DNA of 64,000 bases from assembly GCA_021464245.1 (NCBI GenBank), contig JADCRB010000036.1, forward strand, positions 4,925,442-4,989,441. The letters run 5' to 3'. The notes under the pieces were generated by a model. The model was not told the DNA's origin. It made no database searches and worked only from the letters and a program-made list of their open reading frames with translations. The position numbers were made by a program, and so were the translations under genes. This document shows positions 1-16,182 of the stretch, piece by piece (positions within the stretch are counted from its first letter, which is position 1; every line of letters starts with the position of its first letter). The stretch comes from Carallia brachiata. Taxonomy: Eukaryota > Streptophyta > Magnoliopsida > Malpighiales > Rhizophoraceae.

Positions 1-1308
1 TTGGGTGACTATAACAGACCGAGAAAAGCTATGAGAAGGACTTATGCGGATGGCATATTAAATGGTGAAGATCATCAGCTTCAAGTTCAATGGAGCAATA
101 TTAATGGTGATCAGCTTATGATTGGAGACCAAGCAAACAACATCTGTGATAATGGAGAATCATTGGCCAGTAGTGCTGCTAGAGGAGTGGTGATGAGTAG
201 ACCGGAAGAGCAAAGTATGTACCTAATTACGCGTCTTTTGGAGAGTGCTGTTGCTATATCAGTTGATAATATTGGTGAAGCTCATAGAATGTTGCTTGAG
301 CTGACCCAAATGGCTTCTCCTTATGGCCCTTCTTGTGCTGAAAGGGTTGTGGCCTATTTCGCTAAGGCCATGTCCAGTAGGGTTATCAACTCATGGCTAG
401 GTATTTGCTCTCCTTTGATCAACCACAAGAGCATTCATTGCGCCTTTCAGGTCTTCAACAATATCTCTCCTTTCATCAAATTTGCACATTTCACCTCCAA
501 CCAAGCAATCCTCGAAGCTTTCCAGCGCCGCGACAGGGTTCACATCATAGACCTTGATATCATGCAAGGTTTGCAATGGCCAGCTCTATTTCACATCCTG
601 GCCACCAGAATTGAGGGTCCGCCCCACGTCAGGATGACTGGCTTGGGTACTTCAATGGAGATTTTGGTCGAGACAGGCAAACAACTTTCCAACTTCGCCA
701 AAAGGCTTGGAATGGCTTTTGAATTCCACCCAATTGCAAAGAAATTCGGAGAAATCGATGCATCGATGGTGCCTCTCCGGAGAGGCGAAACGCTAGCCGT
801 GCATTGGCTACAACACTCACTATACGATGCCACGGGACCCGACTGGAAGACAATGAGACTGCTCCAAGCAATGGCACCGAAAGTGATCACATTGGTCGAG
901 CAAGACATCTCAAACGGCGGCTCTTTCCTGGACCGCTTCGTAGGTTCTCTCCATTACTACTCCACACTGTTCGATTCCCTTGGCGCGACCTTGCCTAGCG
1001 ATGACTCGAGCAGGCACCGCGTCGAGCATTGCCTTCTCCACAGGGAAATCAACAACATATTGGCAATAGGAGGCCCGGCCAGAAGCGGAGATGAGAAGTT
1101 TAGGCATTGGAGAAGTGAGCTTGCCAGAAATTCATTCCTGCAAGTGCCAATGAGTGGCAACTCCATGGCTCAGGCACAACTTATATTGAACATGTTCCCT
1201 CCAGCTCAAGGCTATAGCCTTGTACAAGGAGATGGCACGCTGAGGCTCGGATGGAAGGATACTGGCCTGTTCACTGCTTCTGCTTGGACTTCAAATGTTG
1301 CTAGATAG
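1..1308 (+). CDS. SCARECROW-subfamily GRAS transcription regulator (5' end outside window)
   Basis: GRAS proteins are plant nuclear transcription regulators; the SCR branch controls radial patterning and asymmetric cell division. The frame is open from base 1 (TTG) to TAG at 1306-1308, so the true start may lie upstream; the first in-window ATG is at 31. Visible motifs, numbered from base 1: a leucine-heptad-like region at about 72-125, VHIIDLDIMQGLQWP at 180-194, GTSMEILVETG near 217, a PFYRE-like block (APKVITLVEQD then FLDRFVGSLHYYSTLFDSLGA) at about 292-330, and a SAW region from FRHWRSELA to SAWTSN at about 370-432. The long shared stretches with SCR (DIMQGLQWP, GPPHVR, AVHWLQHSLYD) place it in the SCR/SCL23 clade. 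Oddity: the usual LLxLLLQCAEAVS start of the GRAS domain reads LITRLLESAVAIS, lacking the cysteine. No intron is seen in this part. Function beyond the subfamily is inferred. Confidence 0.88.
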   Translation: MGDYNRPRKAMRRTYADGILNGEDHQLQVQWSNINGDQLMIGDQANNICDNGESLASSAARGVVMSRPEEQSMYLITRLLESAVAISVDNIGEAHRMLLELTQMASPYGPSCAERVVAYFAKAMSSRVINSWLGICSPLINHKSIHCAFQVFNNISPFIKFAHFTSNQAILEAFQRRDRVHIIDLDIMQGLQWPALFHILATRIEGPPHVRMTGLGTSMEILVETGKQLSNFAKRLGMAFEFHPIAKKFGEIDASMVPLRRGETLAVHWLQHSLYDATGPDWKTMRLLQAMAPKVITLVEQDISNGGSFLDRFVGSLHYYSTLFDSLGATLPSDDSSRHRVEHCLLHREINNILAIGGPARSGDEKFRHWRSELARNSFLQVPMSGNSMAQAQLILNMFPPAQGYSLVQGDGTLRLGWKDTGLFTASAWTSNVAR

Positions 1309-4300
1309 AAGTACGCGTCAACAGCAGTAAGATTGATTTTTTTCGGTTTTTTTGATTTAGTTCCAGTGGGTTTTCTTTAGTCTATTTTAACTAATTTCTC
1401 TACATTTAATCCAACTAGCTAGCAATGGATAAATGTAAAGATTATGTTTGTCATGAAGGTGGGCCTAAGGAAAAAAAAAATTAAAAACAAAGATAAAAAA
1501 AAGGGCCAGCATTTGCAGTCGCTATATGGGACATAATGGGTTGACTCATGCAATCCGAGGACTTATTTGTCCTTTTATAGCTCGTGTCTCATTAGCTGAT
1601 TCTAATTTTCTTCACATAAATAAAATGTAAACTGTTAGTTGTTTTGATCTCCAAAAAAAAAAAAAAAAAACGAGTGCATGGAATGGATGGCTTTATCTCT
1701 ATGCTTGATGGGGAATTTGAAATTTTGTTTCTTGTTTCTTTGGAACAATCTTGGGCGTCCAAATCTTCTGACCGATTTTGATCCCCGGGAACGGACAAGG
1801 ATTTTGTCAGGTCTGTTTAAAACAAACCCGAACCACGATGCCGTTGACAAATTACGACCGTCAAACGGTGGATTCCCTTAGCACGATACCGTCGCTGCTG
1901 ATTTTTTTAGCAAGGAATCCTGCTGCAAGGACATGAAGAGAGATGGGTACGAAATGGTAGATTCTACGTATTTTTTACTTTTTTTTTTTTTTTTGTTAAA
2001 AAGAGGTTATTGATGCCGTATTTCTTTCTTACATGCACAAAGCAGACTAATAGTGAGACCTTCACAATAAGTATATAACGAAGTATAAAGTTGTGTGCAA
2101 AACTTACAGCATGCACACAATATTTTTTAAATAAATAAAAAAAATTTAAAAAATATATGTGAGACTCACCACCCATTTGCTTTTATGTCTATTTTGTCCG
2201 TCTTTTTCTTTTTTCCTTTCGGGTAAAATAGGTTGTCTCTCTCGTAGATTATGCTTTATAAATTGGATGTGAGTTTTGTTGTAATTTTTTGAACGGGCTT
2301 TTACCGTTTGACGCCCCTTTCTTGTAATTGTTTTTCTAGATTAATATAATTACACCATCTGATTCATAAATAAAAAAATTTTTTTTTTTTTTAGAAATGT
2401 ATTTTTTGATAGGTCAAAAACAAGCTGATGGTTGGTAGCTATAGCTAAAGCGTCTGAAAATGGGCTTTAAGGCCCATAGTCCACTCAGGTATTGCCGTTG
2501 ACTGAACCTCTTCATGGGCTGAACTTGGTTTACGATAAACATTTCAACGCAGGCCTGTGGCCCATAGGCTGATTCAATAGGCCAATGTTGAAACTTGAAC
2601 TTGAAATTCTTAGTGTCCTAAGCCAATAGGTCATACTGGTTTGTACTATTTTTTGCCTTTGTTTCATTATAATCACACCATGCAAAAAAGCGAACGTGTT
2701 GGATGTCTAGTAGGAGGCCCAAAGCTAGTGTAGGAACTCCCCATGTCGAGCCCAAATTTCCTCAACAATGGGCCCACCGAAAGAGTTTCGGGTCCATAAT
2801 GGCCATCGGCTATCCTAAACTCGTATTGTTAGACTAAGAGTTTACATCCTACCTAAGAGCTCCGAGTATATCACCTGTTACAACTTACATGGCATTTTAA
2901 GACCTCATTCCTATAACTATTTGGATTATGTATAAGATTTCTTTAACTCAAGACATCCTTAAGAATTCTTGACATCTGCACTGACTTCATCGTCATAGTG
3001 ATAACGTCGAAGTTCACTTCTAACTATTAGCCGTGTGTTTTTATACTGATAATTAGATTCCTTCTAAGCATCAGCATCTCCCTTAACTATCACTAATCCT
3101 ACCATGCGTCCTCCTTGACGAGCAGGACGCCAATGTCCTTAAAAGATCTCTAAGTGCTTGGGGCTATTATGTATTTCCATTAATAATTACATACTTTAAA
3201 ATTCCCTTTATGATTAAGAACGCCTTTTCTCGCACGTTTGCGAGAACAAAGAGCCTTTAATGTTGAAATTAATTAGCTTTCTCGTCTATCACTCTGCAAA
3301 CGTTCTTTTGATTCCCATCATATGAAGAAACACGTATATGCACACAAGCTCACGCACCAAAAACAATGATTAATTTTGTGATTATTGTGTTATATATGTT
3401 GACAATTGGAGAGCAATACCTATTTGAGAGGTAAGAATCAAACTCTTGATTGACAGCCATAACATAAAAATCACAGACCAATTTAGCTGAGCAGTTGTCA
3501 CCCGATCAATGTATATTATATAGCTAAGGGTCCTCTTTGGTAGTGATTATTGTGTGGCTTTGGAGTTTTATGATGTGTAGGGATAGGGGAAGGGGGGGAG
3601 GGGGAAATTGCAAGGAATTCCTTTATGAAACAAGGAATGGGGATGAAAAGAAAGAAATGCTATTATTTGAGAAGAGAGAGGAACAAGTAAAGTAAAATAA
3701 TTTGGCTCAATTTTTTCTCTTGGGCCTACCATATTCTAATCTCCCAAATTTTGGGATGATTGGAGTTGAGTGGAATAGAATGCTGACTGTCTTTTTTTAT
3801 TTGCTTATTTACTATTTTGTTCTTATGTTTATTTTTTAATTTTTATTTTTTAAGAATAAAATTGGTATTATAATAAATATTATTTTATTTCCTCTTAATT
3901 TCTACTCATTTCTAAATAAAATATTGTTAAATTTTTTATTTTTCTAAATATGATAAAATACGTTTCTCTCTCCTAATATTCATTCCTTTCACTCCTACTC
4001 TAATATTTTTCTCCCCATTTTTTTTTCCCCAAATAAGGGATTAGGTGCAAAGGCGAGTATAACAATGAGGACCCCCTGTTCCCCCCCGGAGTCAGAAGGA
4101 ATATGACCAACACAAGGCTCCGAGTATAAGCCAACGTATAGAGAAGATTTTGGTGTTTATTCAATCAAGACTTCATGTGGCAACAGAAGGAACTACCCAA
4201 AATAATTCAAATAACCATTTCAATATAGGTAACATATATACACATTATCATGAACATCTTGACGTGGTGCTTTCGTTGGGGAGAAAAAAATGAAAAGCAA

Positions 4301-5078
4301 GCGGAAAATTTGTTCTTAAGGCCAATATTGACCAAAATTTACATTAAAAAGAAAGTTATGTTTAGTGGGTCAAGCTCACGAATAGCAACGATTAACAGAA
4401 CTTGGATGTGGTAGACAAGGAAATCGAATGATAATATATAACACGACTTGCACAATCAATTCATATTTTATCAATTATCAAATCTTTGTTTATTAAATTC
4501 AGAAATAAATCACCTGGTACAAGTAGTTTTTTTTTTCCTGAACAAAAAAAAGAGTTGTCGCAATTATATTGGTTAAAATATGTAGGCGATGCCTTTCTTT
4601 TACCAAATTCATTAATTATTCTTATAAAGTGATATACTACTTAAATACTGTTAAATTTAAATAGATATTTTTTATATCCAACTTTAATATTAATAAATTT
4701 AAAATTTATTACTGTACTTGACATAAATCCCTTTTATAAGGTGACACACAATAGAGAGGCAATTGAATTCAGACTAACAGAAAAATATATCAAATTATCA
4801 ATTAAGTTACCAATTTAGGTGGTGAATACAAGTTATTAGAAATATAAAGAATAACAAAGATTAACACATACAATGACTGATAAAAAAAATTTGTTATTTT
4901 TATATAACTCATATCTCGATAAACATATGTCTCAATAGACATGATAATGGTTATTAAAAAAACAAAAAGCCACCTAGCTCATTTCTTCTTTGCCAGCTAT
5001 TAAATAGTTTACCTCCGTGTGCAGCTATTGTTCGTAGTCGTTACGAGTAATGACACGCAGTCTCACCATTATAAGCAG

Positions 5079-5160
5079 TTTGTGGAGACCTTCGCCCTTG
5101 GCACGCTGCCATTTGTCATCGGAATTTTGTGGAGACTCTTGGCCCTTGGAACGTTGACAG
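5079..5160. repeat. Two-copy 47-bp direct repeat
   Basis: TTTGTGGAGAC starts at 5079 and again at 5126. Each is followed by a similar stretch ending in CCCTTGG(C/A)ACG(C/T)TG, so this is an imperfect tandem duplication with a 47-bp period. A 104-codon ORF crosses it, but that protein has no recognisable domain, so I annotate only the repeat. Confidence 0.65.
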
Positions 5161-6078
5161 TATGCTCTTTGAACTCAAGCTGTTTCCCTATGTTCATAAC
5201 TTTGTTAGTTCTGAAAATCAACTTTCACTGTTTTCTATTGCCGGTAGCAGATCCAGAAATTGTAACCAGCAAAAACAGAATTATATGTGTTCATAAAATA
5301 ATATCAAAAGTAATACTAAAAATAATTCGATAATTAAAATATTTGTGATTAATTTTTTTATTAAAAAAAGTGATACTAAAAATAATTAACTAATTGATGG
5401 GACAATTATATTTTGGGGGTCAATTATGCTACAGACCATTGTCCCCACTTTTTGTGGTAAACCGATGCAAAGAAGGAACATTTAAATAACAACACGTAGA
5501 CGTAACAAAAATATATTTGATGCCAATCTTGATCAAAACATTGGCAAAATCGACGCAAGTACTTGTCATCGTAATAATGACGAGAAAATATTTGGCTACG
5601 CAATTTTAAGATTTTGATTGACACACAATAATTTAAATTATTAGATTATAAAGATATATTTAGTTAAAAAATAAATAAATTATTTAATATTATTAAATTA
5701 ATTACATATTTATTGTATTTAATTAAACGTATCTAAGTAATCTTCTTTTAATAATACCAACAGCAAAATAGAGACAGAAATAATGATGAATACCGAAATT
5801 GATGGAAGGAAATTGTGGAAACATGTCTAGACCAATCATTATTCCGTGTTCATATAAATCTAGAGGAAAAAAAAAAGAAAAAGAGAAAAAACACCTGGCT
5901 GGAAATGGGCTGGTTTGCTAGCATGTGTTGTTGGGAAATCAATGCAATTTGGTGAATGTTGGTAGAAAAATTATAATATTTTTCGCAAGCCAAAAAAGTA
6001 CATTTTTTTTCTTTGAGTAAGAATTTTTTTTTTTTTTGCGAGTTTCAGATAATCAAAACCTCCACTTAATTTCTGGAG

Positions 6079-6158
6079 AGCTCTTACATGATTTTTTTTT
6101 TTTTTGGTGATTAGCTCTTACATGTTTTTTTTTTTTTTTGGTGATTAGCTCTTACATG
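6079..6158. repeat. 34-bp tandem repeat, about 2.3 copies
   Basis: AGCTCTTACATG occurs at 6079-6090, 6113-6124 and 6147-6158. The copies are separated by a T-run and GGTGATT. The spacing is exactly 34 bp each time, indicating a recent small tandem duplication around a poly-T tract. Confidence 0.8.
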
Positions 6159-7269
6159 CTTTGATGGTATGTGAATTCTCTTTTTGTTTTGTTTCCGGTT
6201 CAAGTATAATAGAGGACTTAGAGGCGCATTTGTTATTTACTTATTTTTCATTATTATTTTATTTTATGCACATTCTCTCTCTTTTTTTTATTAAAACGTA
6301 AATTAAATCATGAGTTGCATAATAAACTTAATTTTAAATTCCTGTAAATTTTATATTTCATTCTCAAAATTAGACTTTAATTTTATAAATCTGTTTGACT
6401 AAACTAATTTTGTAAATTAGAAGTTTAAGTTCTAACCATTGAGATATTTTAGTTTATATTACATTGACTAATTTATAATCAATTTTAAATGTCAATTTAA
6501 TGAATTTTGCGCTACCAATTATCTTGAGATCATGCAATTTAGAAAGTTCCAAATTTTCTTCGCTATTGCATGCAGGAGGGATAGAGATGAATTATATGCC
6601 AATTACTTAAAAAATAATGAACAAACCATAAAGATAATCAAATTAGGAAAAAGCATACATTTTGTCAGTCTTATTCGATAATTATTGCTTTGTCTTTGAC
6701 CTTTTTTTTCCCTTATATTGTATGTGGAGTAAAAGTAAGATTAAACAAGCATAAAATAGGCTGAGCGTTGGTTGAAAAAACACCGAAAACTTACAGGAAA
6801 TTGCCCATCATAAGGAATCAATGGATCCAAGTGATTTTATGCGAGAGTACGGGTTCATATATCGATAAGTAATGATTATGATATGAGAAATATTTAATAA
6901 TAATATTTAAATAATAATAATGTAATTTAAACTGTTAGATGATTAAAATAAAAAAAATAATTTATTAAATATTATTAGAAAATTTATAATTATTTTATTA
7001 ATATTTAAAATCAAATTATCGTAGTAAAATTCTTATTAATTTTAAACTTGATTTATGATTACGATTAAGGGAGGAGCACCATCAACGTGCAACCCGTAAC
7101 GTAGGAGCGCTTCAAATTTTTTGCGTTTGTAAAAGTTAAAGGTCCAAAGGTCACACTTTGCTGTCCAAATTGGACTTAGAAGCCATCCAATTTCACACAA
7201 CAAACGAGGAAAGGTGTTCAACTACAAAACAATTTAAACACAACAACAATAGCAATTACACATAATCAT

Positions 7270-7663
7270 AGTTATAAAACTCGGTCTAGCCAGTTGGTCG
7301 GACAAGTGATTTGGCCACTAAAAATATTTTGGACATTTGATTCGAAAAAATTCAGTCGACTTAATTTAATTTTTGAAATTTAGTTGACCCAATTAAATCG
7401 GGCTGGATCACTCTTTTAAGTTAAAAATTAAAAAATAATGAAATATTTTAGTACATTTTAACAACTTAAAAAGAAAAAAAAATTTCTTTATTTAAGTCTA
7501 AAAGAAAATAATATAAGAATAAGAACTTATTCTCACGTATAAAAGAATTAAAAATTATTTTAAATATTACTTTAAACGGACCAATTATTAATCTATTGAT
7601 TAAATTAGTGACTCGTTAACTCAGTTATCTATCCAAATCATTTTTGGATGAGTTTAATAACTT
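7270..7663. mobile_element. Possible non-autonomous DNA element or dispersed repeat
   Basis: The left end (AGTTATAAAACTC, from 7270) and right end (GAGTTTAATAACT, to about 7662) are imperfect inverted repeats. The interior is rich in ggtc/gacc and ttgg motifs of the kind seen in dispersed plant repeats. A similar style of sequence, without clear ends, lies at about 15240-15660. No target-site duplication was recognised, so the class is uncertain. Confidence 0.35.
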
Positions 7664-8699
7664 TGTAGAGAAGGCAATGAAACCTATGACTGAAAAAAAA
7701 AAAAAAAAAGAAAGAATGCAATGAAACCGAATCCTTCTAAGCCCAGATCGTTCCAGTCATGGGTTCTACATCTGGACCATCAAATTTTCTTTCTTTTTTT
7801 ATTCATTGATCCATTTCTGTTTTGTAATAAAATCAAGCAAAAACATGAAATTTTCAATATTCTTTAATTGACAAGGACCACATAAACAAATATAGTAAAA
7901 TACACAAAAATAAAAACATACCGTTTATTTAAACTCTGTAGCATTGCCATCTATATTTTTTATCCTCGAATTTTTAACGCCAGGAGACACAGATGGGAAG
8001 GCAGGCGCATCTAGCAACGAAAGATGATTTGGCAAAGACCCAAACCTTGTCAGGTTCGGCGGAAGATGGAGAAGCTGTCGGTTTACGGTTTATACTTACA
8101 TTATCCCCTAAATTTCCTTTACTTTTATCAATTTTTTAATATTCAATTCAAGAATAGAAAACAAAAAGTAAAAATCATAATTTCACCTATTACTTTTATA
8201 TATTTTAAAATTTTCATTCACAATTTTTTTTATTTTAAATTTCATCCTTAATATTTTTTCTATCAATTTTTTTTATCTTTTTTCATTAATTAACCGTTAA
8301 TTGTGATATGTGATAGTTTAATCAGTAGTACATCATTTTACTTATAACCCACATTACCAACCTGCCATCATCTTATTGACAATTTATTTCCTGTAGCATT
8401 TTTTATTTTTAATCCCTTTCTTATAATTCTACAAAAGCATTAAATGTATCGTTGATTGGATTATCATGTATCATACTTAACAGTCAACTAATAAAAAAAA
8501 ATTAATAAAAAAATGTTGAGTGTGAAATCTAAAATAAAAAAAATATTGTGAGTAAAATTTTTAAAAAATATAAAAATAATAGATAAAATTAAGAGTTTTG
8601 CCAAAATAAAATCATAAACGAACTGTTTTTTTTTCTTTTTTTTTTTCCTTAAAAAAATCCTTTTTAAAGGTTTCTTTAAAAAAAAAAAAAAGACAAAAT

Positions 8700-9451
8700 T
8701 GGAGAAAAAACAAATAGATTCCACTATCCAACGTCCCATCATCCTCTTTTCCTTGCCTTTCTTTCCTTCGTTGCCCGTTTCTTACATTGCTTTCTCCTCT
8801 CTCTCTTCTCTCTCTCTCTCATCGGACAAACAGCTCCATCTTGTCTGCAAAGCGATTTCCTTTGTCAACTTCTTCTTTGTCATTTTTTGCAATTCTTCAT
8901 CTAAAGTTATTTTCGATCTGTCTTTTGAATCTTCAGAACGCCTTGCTTTCGATTTCCCGTTTATTCCCATCTCTGAGTTGCTTTCTTTTTTTTTTGGTTT
9001 TTTGGGGGTCAATGTAGGTTGATTTTATCAAATTCTTGGTGTTCTGAATCCGAGATTTTAATTGGAAATCTGGGTTTGTTTTTTTTTTGTTATTCAGATT
9101 AAAGGATGTGATTGGGAAGATTTTCTTCTTTCTTTTTTCTTTTCAAATAAAGATCAAATCTTTGTCTTTCATTATATATATATTTTTTCATTATTTGGAT
9201 TCTTCCCTGTTTTCTTTTTATGGGTATCATAATGTCATTTTCCAATTGCACGGACATTGGATTCCTCAGATTGTAAAGAAGTGCATGCCCCCTCTGCAAA
9301 ACTTGTTCTGGAGATGTTAACATGGCATATCAGTTGTGTTTTGAGTTGAATACCTGGTGGATATGAGATAAATTTGTTTAAAAAGTAGCTGATTGGGTTT
9401 AAATATCGAAAAAGATAGCAGTTTTCAGCTTCTGGTTTGGCCTGTTCAACA
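8700..9451 (+). promoter_or_regulatory. Probable 5' leader and promoter-proximal region of the casein kinase gene
   Basis: The 750 bases before the kinase start change from poly-A/T DNA to pyrimidine-rich sequence, with a CT-rich tract at about 8787-8822 that is typical of plant core promoters and 5' UTRs. Several short ATG-initiated ORFs occur. They look like leader noise or an intron within the 5' UTR, which is common in this gene family. Exact transcription start and splice sites cannot be set by eye. Confidence 0.45.
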
Positions 9452-14735
<5,284 letters not shown>

Positions 14736-16182
14736 AGAAGTAACAAGAAGCTGATGATAGAACAAGAGATTCTAAATTATGCATCAAAACATAGTGGGCG
14801 CAAGTCTTTAATGCCAACCACTATTGGAATTTTTGATGCCCGCCTCTGTATATTGGATCATGTTGCCAAGTCAACTTCATTGGTCCTTCCGCAGCCCTCA
14901 AAAAACAACCATTACCATATTTCGTTCCTGATTCCTTTCTTTTCCCCTCTCAACAAGAGTTTCTGACCACTGTAACGTGTACCAGATGAGAAGAAACCGA
15001 ATTATGTAGCCCAATTTACACTCACTTTACATTTGGGGCTTTTGAGTTGTAATAAGCTCTACCTCTTTTGTGCACCCATCATTGGATCGTTATCATCAGG
15101 ATTGGCTGTACATTTTCCCCTGCCTACTGTCCTGGGAGATTCCTCTAATAATTATCTTTCTCGACATTTGCGAGCCTTTTTTTTTCAAATGAAAATGAAA
15201 AAAAAAAAAATGAAACAATTAAAAGTCCATTTTTTTTAAGACTAAGCTGACTTGGTGGTCAGGTTGGTGAACTTGGGATCCGAAGCTTAAAATGGTTTGG
15301 TTCTCTTATTGAATCGGACAAAACACTAATCGGAGAAAACCATTCGATCAAGTTGACATAAACCGTCAAATCGGTCGGATCTAACCTGTGTACCGAGAGG
15401 ATCAATGTTGAAATTGTTTTTATTTTTTTTCAAAAAATTGTATATAATCAGGTTTCTATTAAAAATATTTATAAATATATACTTAAATAATATGTTAGTA
15501 ATATTTTATTTATTTTTATATTATTTATAAAAAACAAAATTGACCCACATGTCAACCGTTAACCGTCGGTCAATCCACTGAACCGCATTTTAAAATTTAA
15601 ACTGGATCAGGGTTCAATCCGGATCTAAAAATCACGAGAAAAATCCAATTCCAAGCATTTTTTTTTAGGTCTACTGGAGGTTCAAAACCCATACAAATAG
15701 AGGGGCGGCCAATCCCGAGCTATTGTCTACGTCTTCAAGGAATGTTCGCCAACCCGCTTGTCCAAACTGGGTTGCAAGTTCGCGGCCCAACACAGACTCA
15801 TTTGCATAGACAACCTAACCCTGCTTTTAAATGGTTTGTTAAGTAAGCATTGGGAAATCCTTTGTCTTTCAATATAGCAGTCTCAACTGCTTAGTGACAG
15901 CATTGGATTATACAGAAGTACAGATTTACCTTCTGTCCACTTATGGAAGCTATCTGGTTCTGAATTCTCTACCAATGATATACAGTAATCCATCCCTCAG
16001 GCCAGTCGGGTTACATTTTTGTGTAGGAAGATTAATGCAACAGCATACCGTTCTCAAGGAATTATAGTTAAAGGGATAAAAAAAAGCTGGACGGGAAGAA
16101 ATTATGTACAGCAATACACCCTTGCGAAGAATCAACTTGAATGAATGGACCTTTGAAAAACTTGGATTCTCGTTTCCACTTA
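14736..16182. other. Convergent intergenic region with 3' UTRs and repeat remnants
   Basis: This lies between the ends of the kinase (+) and VPS2 (-) genes, so both flanks should be 3' UTR. About 15240-15660 contains AT-rich DNA with scattered ggtc/gacc and AACCG motifs, resembling the element at about 7270-7663. I see no gene. Confidence 0.55.

Larger units (their letters stand above)
1309..8690. other. AT-rich intergenic region with repeat remnants
   Basis: No gene is recognised in about 7.4 kb. The first few hundred bases should hold the 3' UTR of the GRAS gene. About 2460-2600 holds several GGCCCA/TGGGC motifs (one palindromic, around 2461-2478), resembling plant site II elements, but no gene begins nearby. 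About 2690-3180 is a less AT-biased block of mixed sequence that could be an old retrotransposon LTR; no coding domain was found. Short direct repeats lie at 5079-5160 (47-bp period) and 6079-6158 (34-bp period), and a repeat with TIR-like ends at about 7270-7663. The rest is A/T-rich with long homopolymers and only short random ORFs. Confidence 0.6.
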
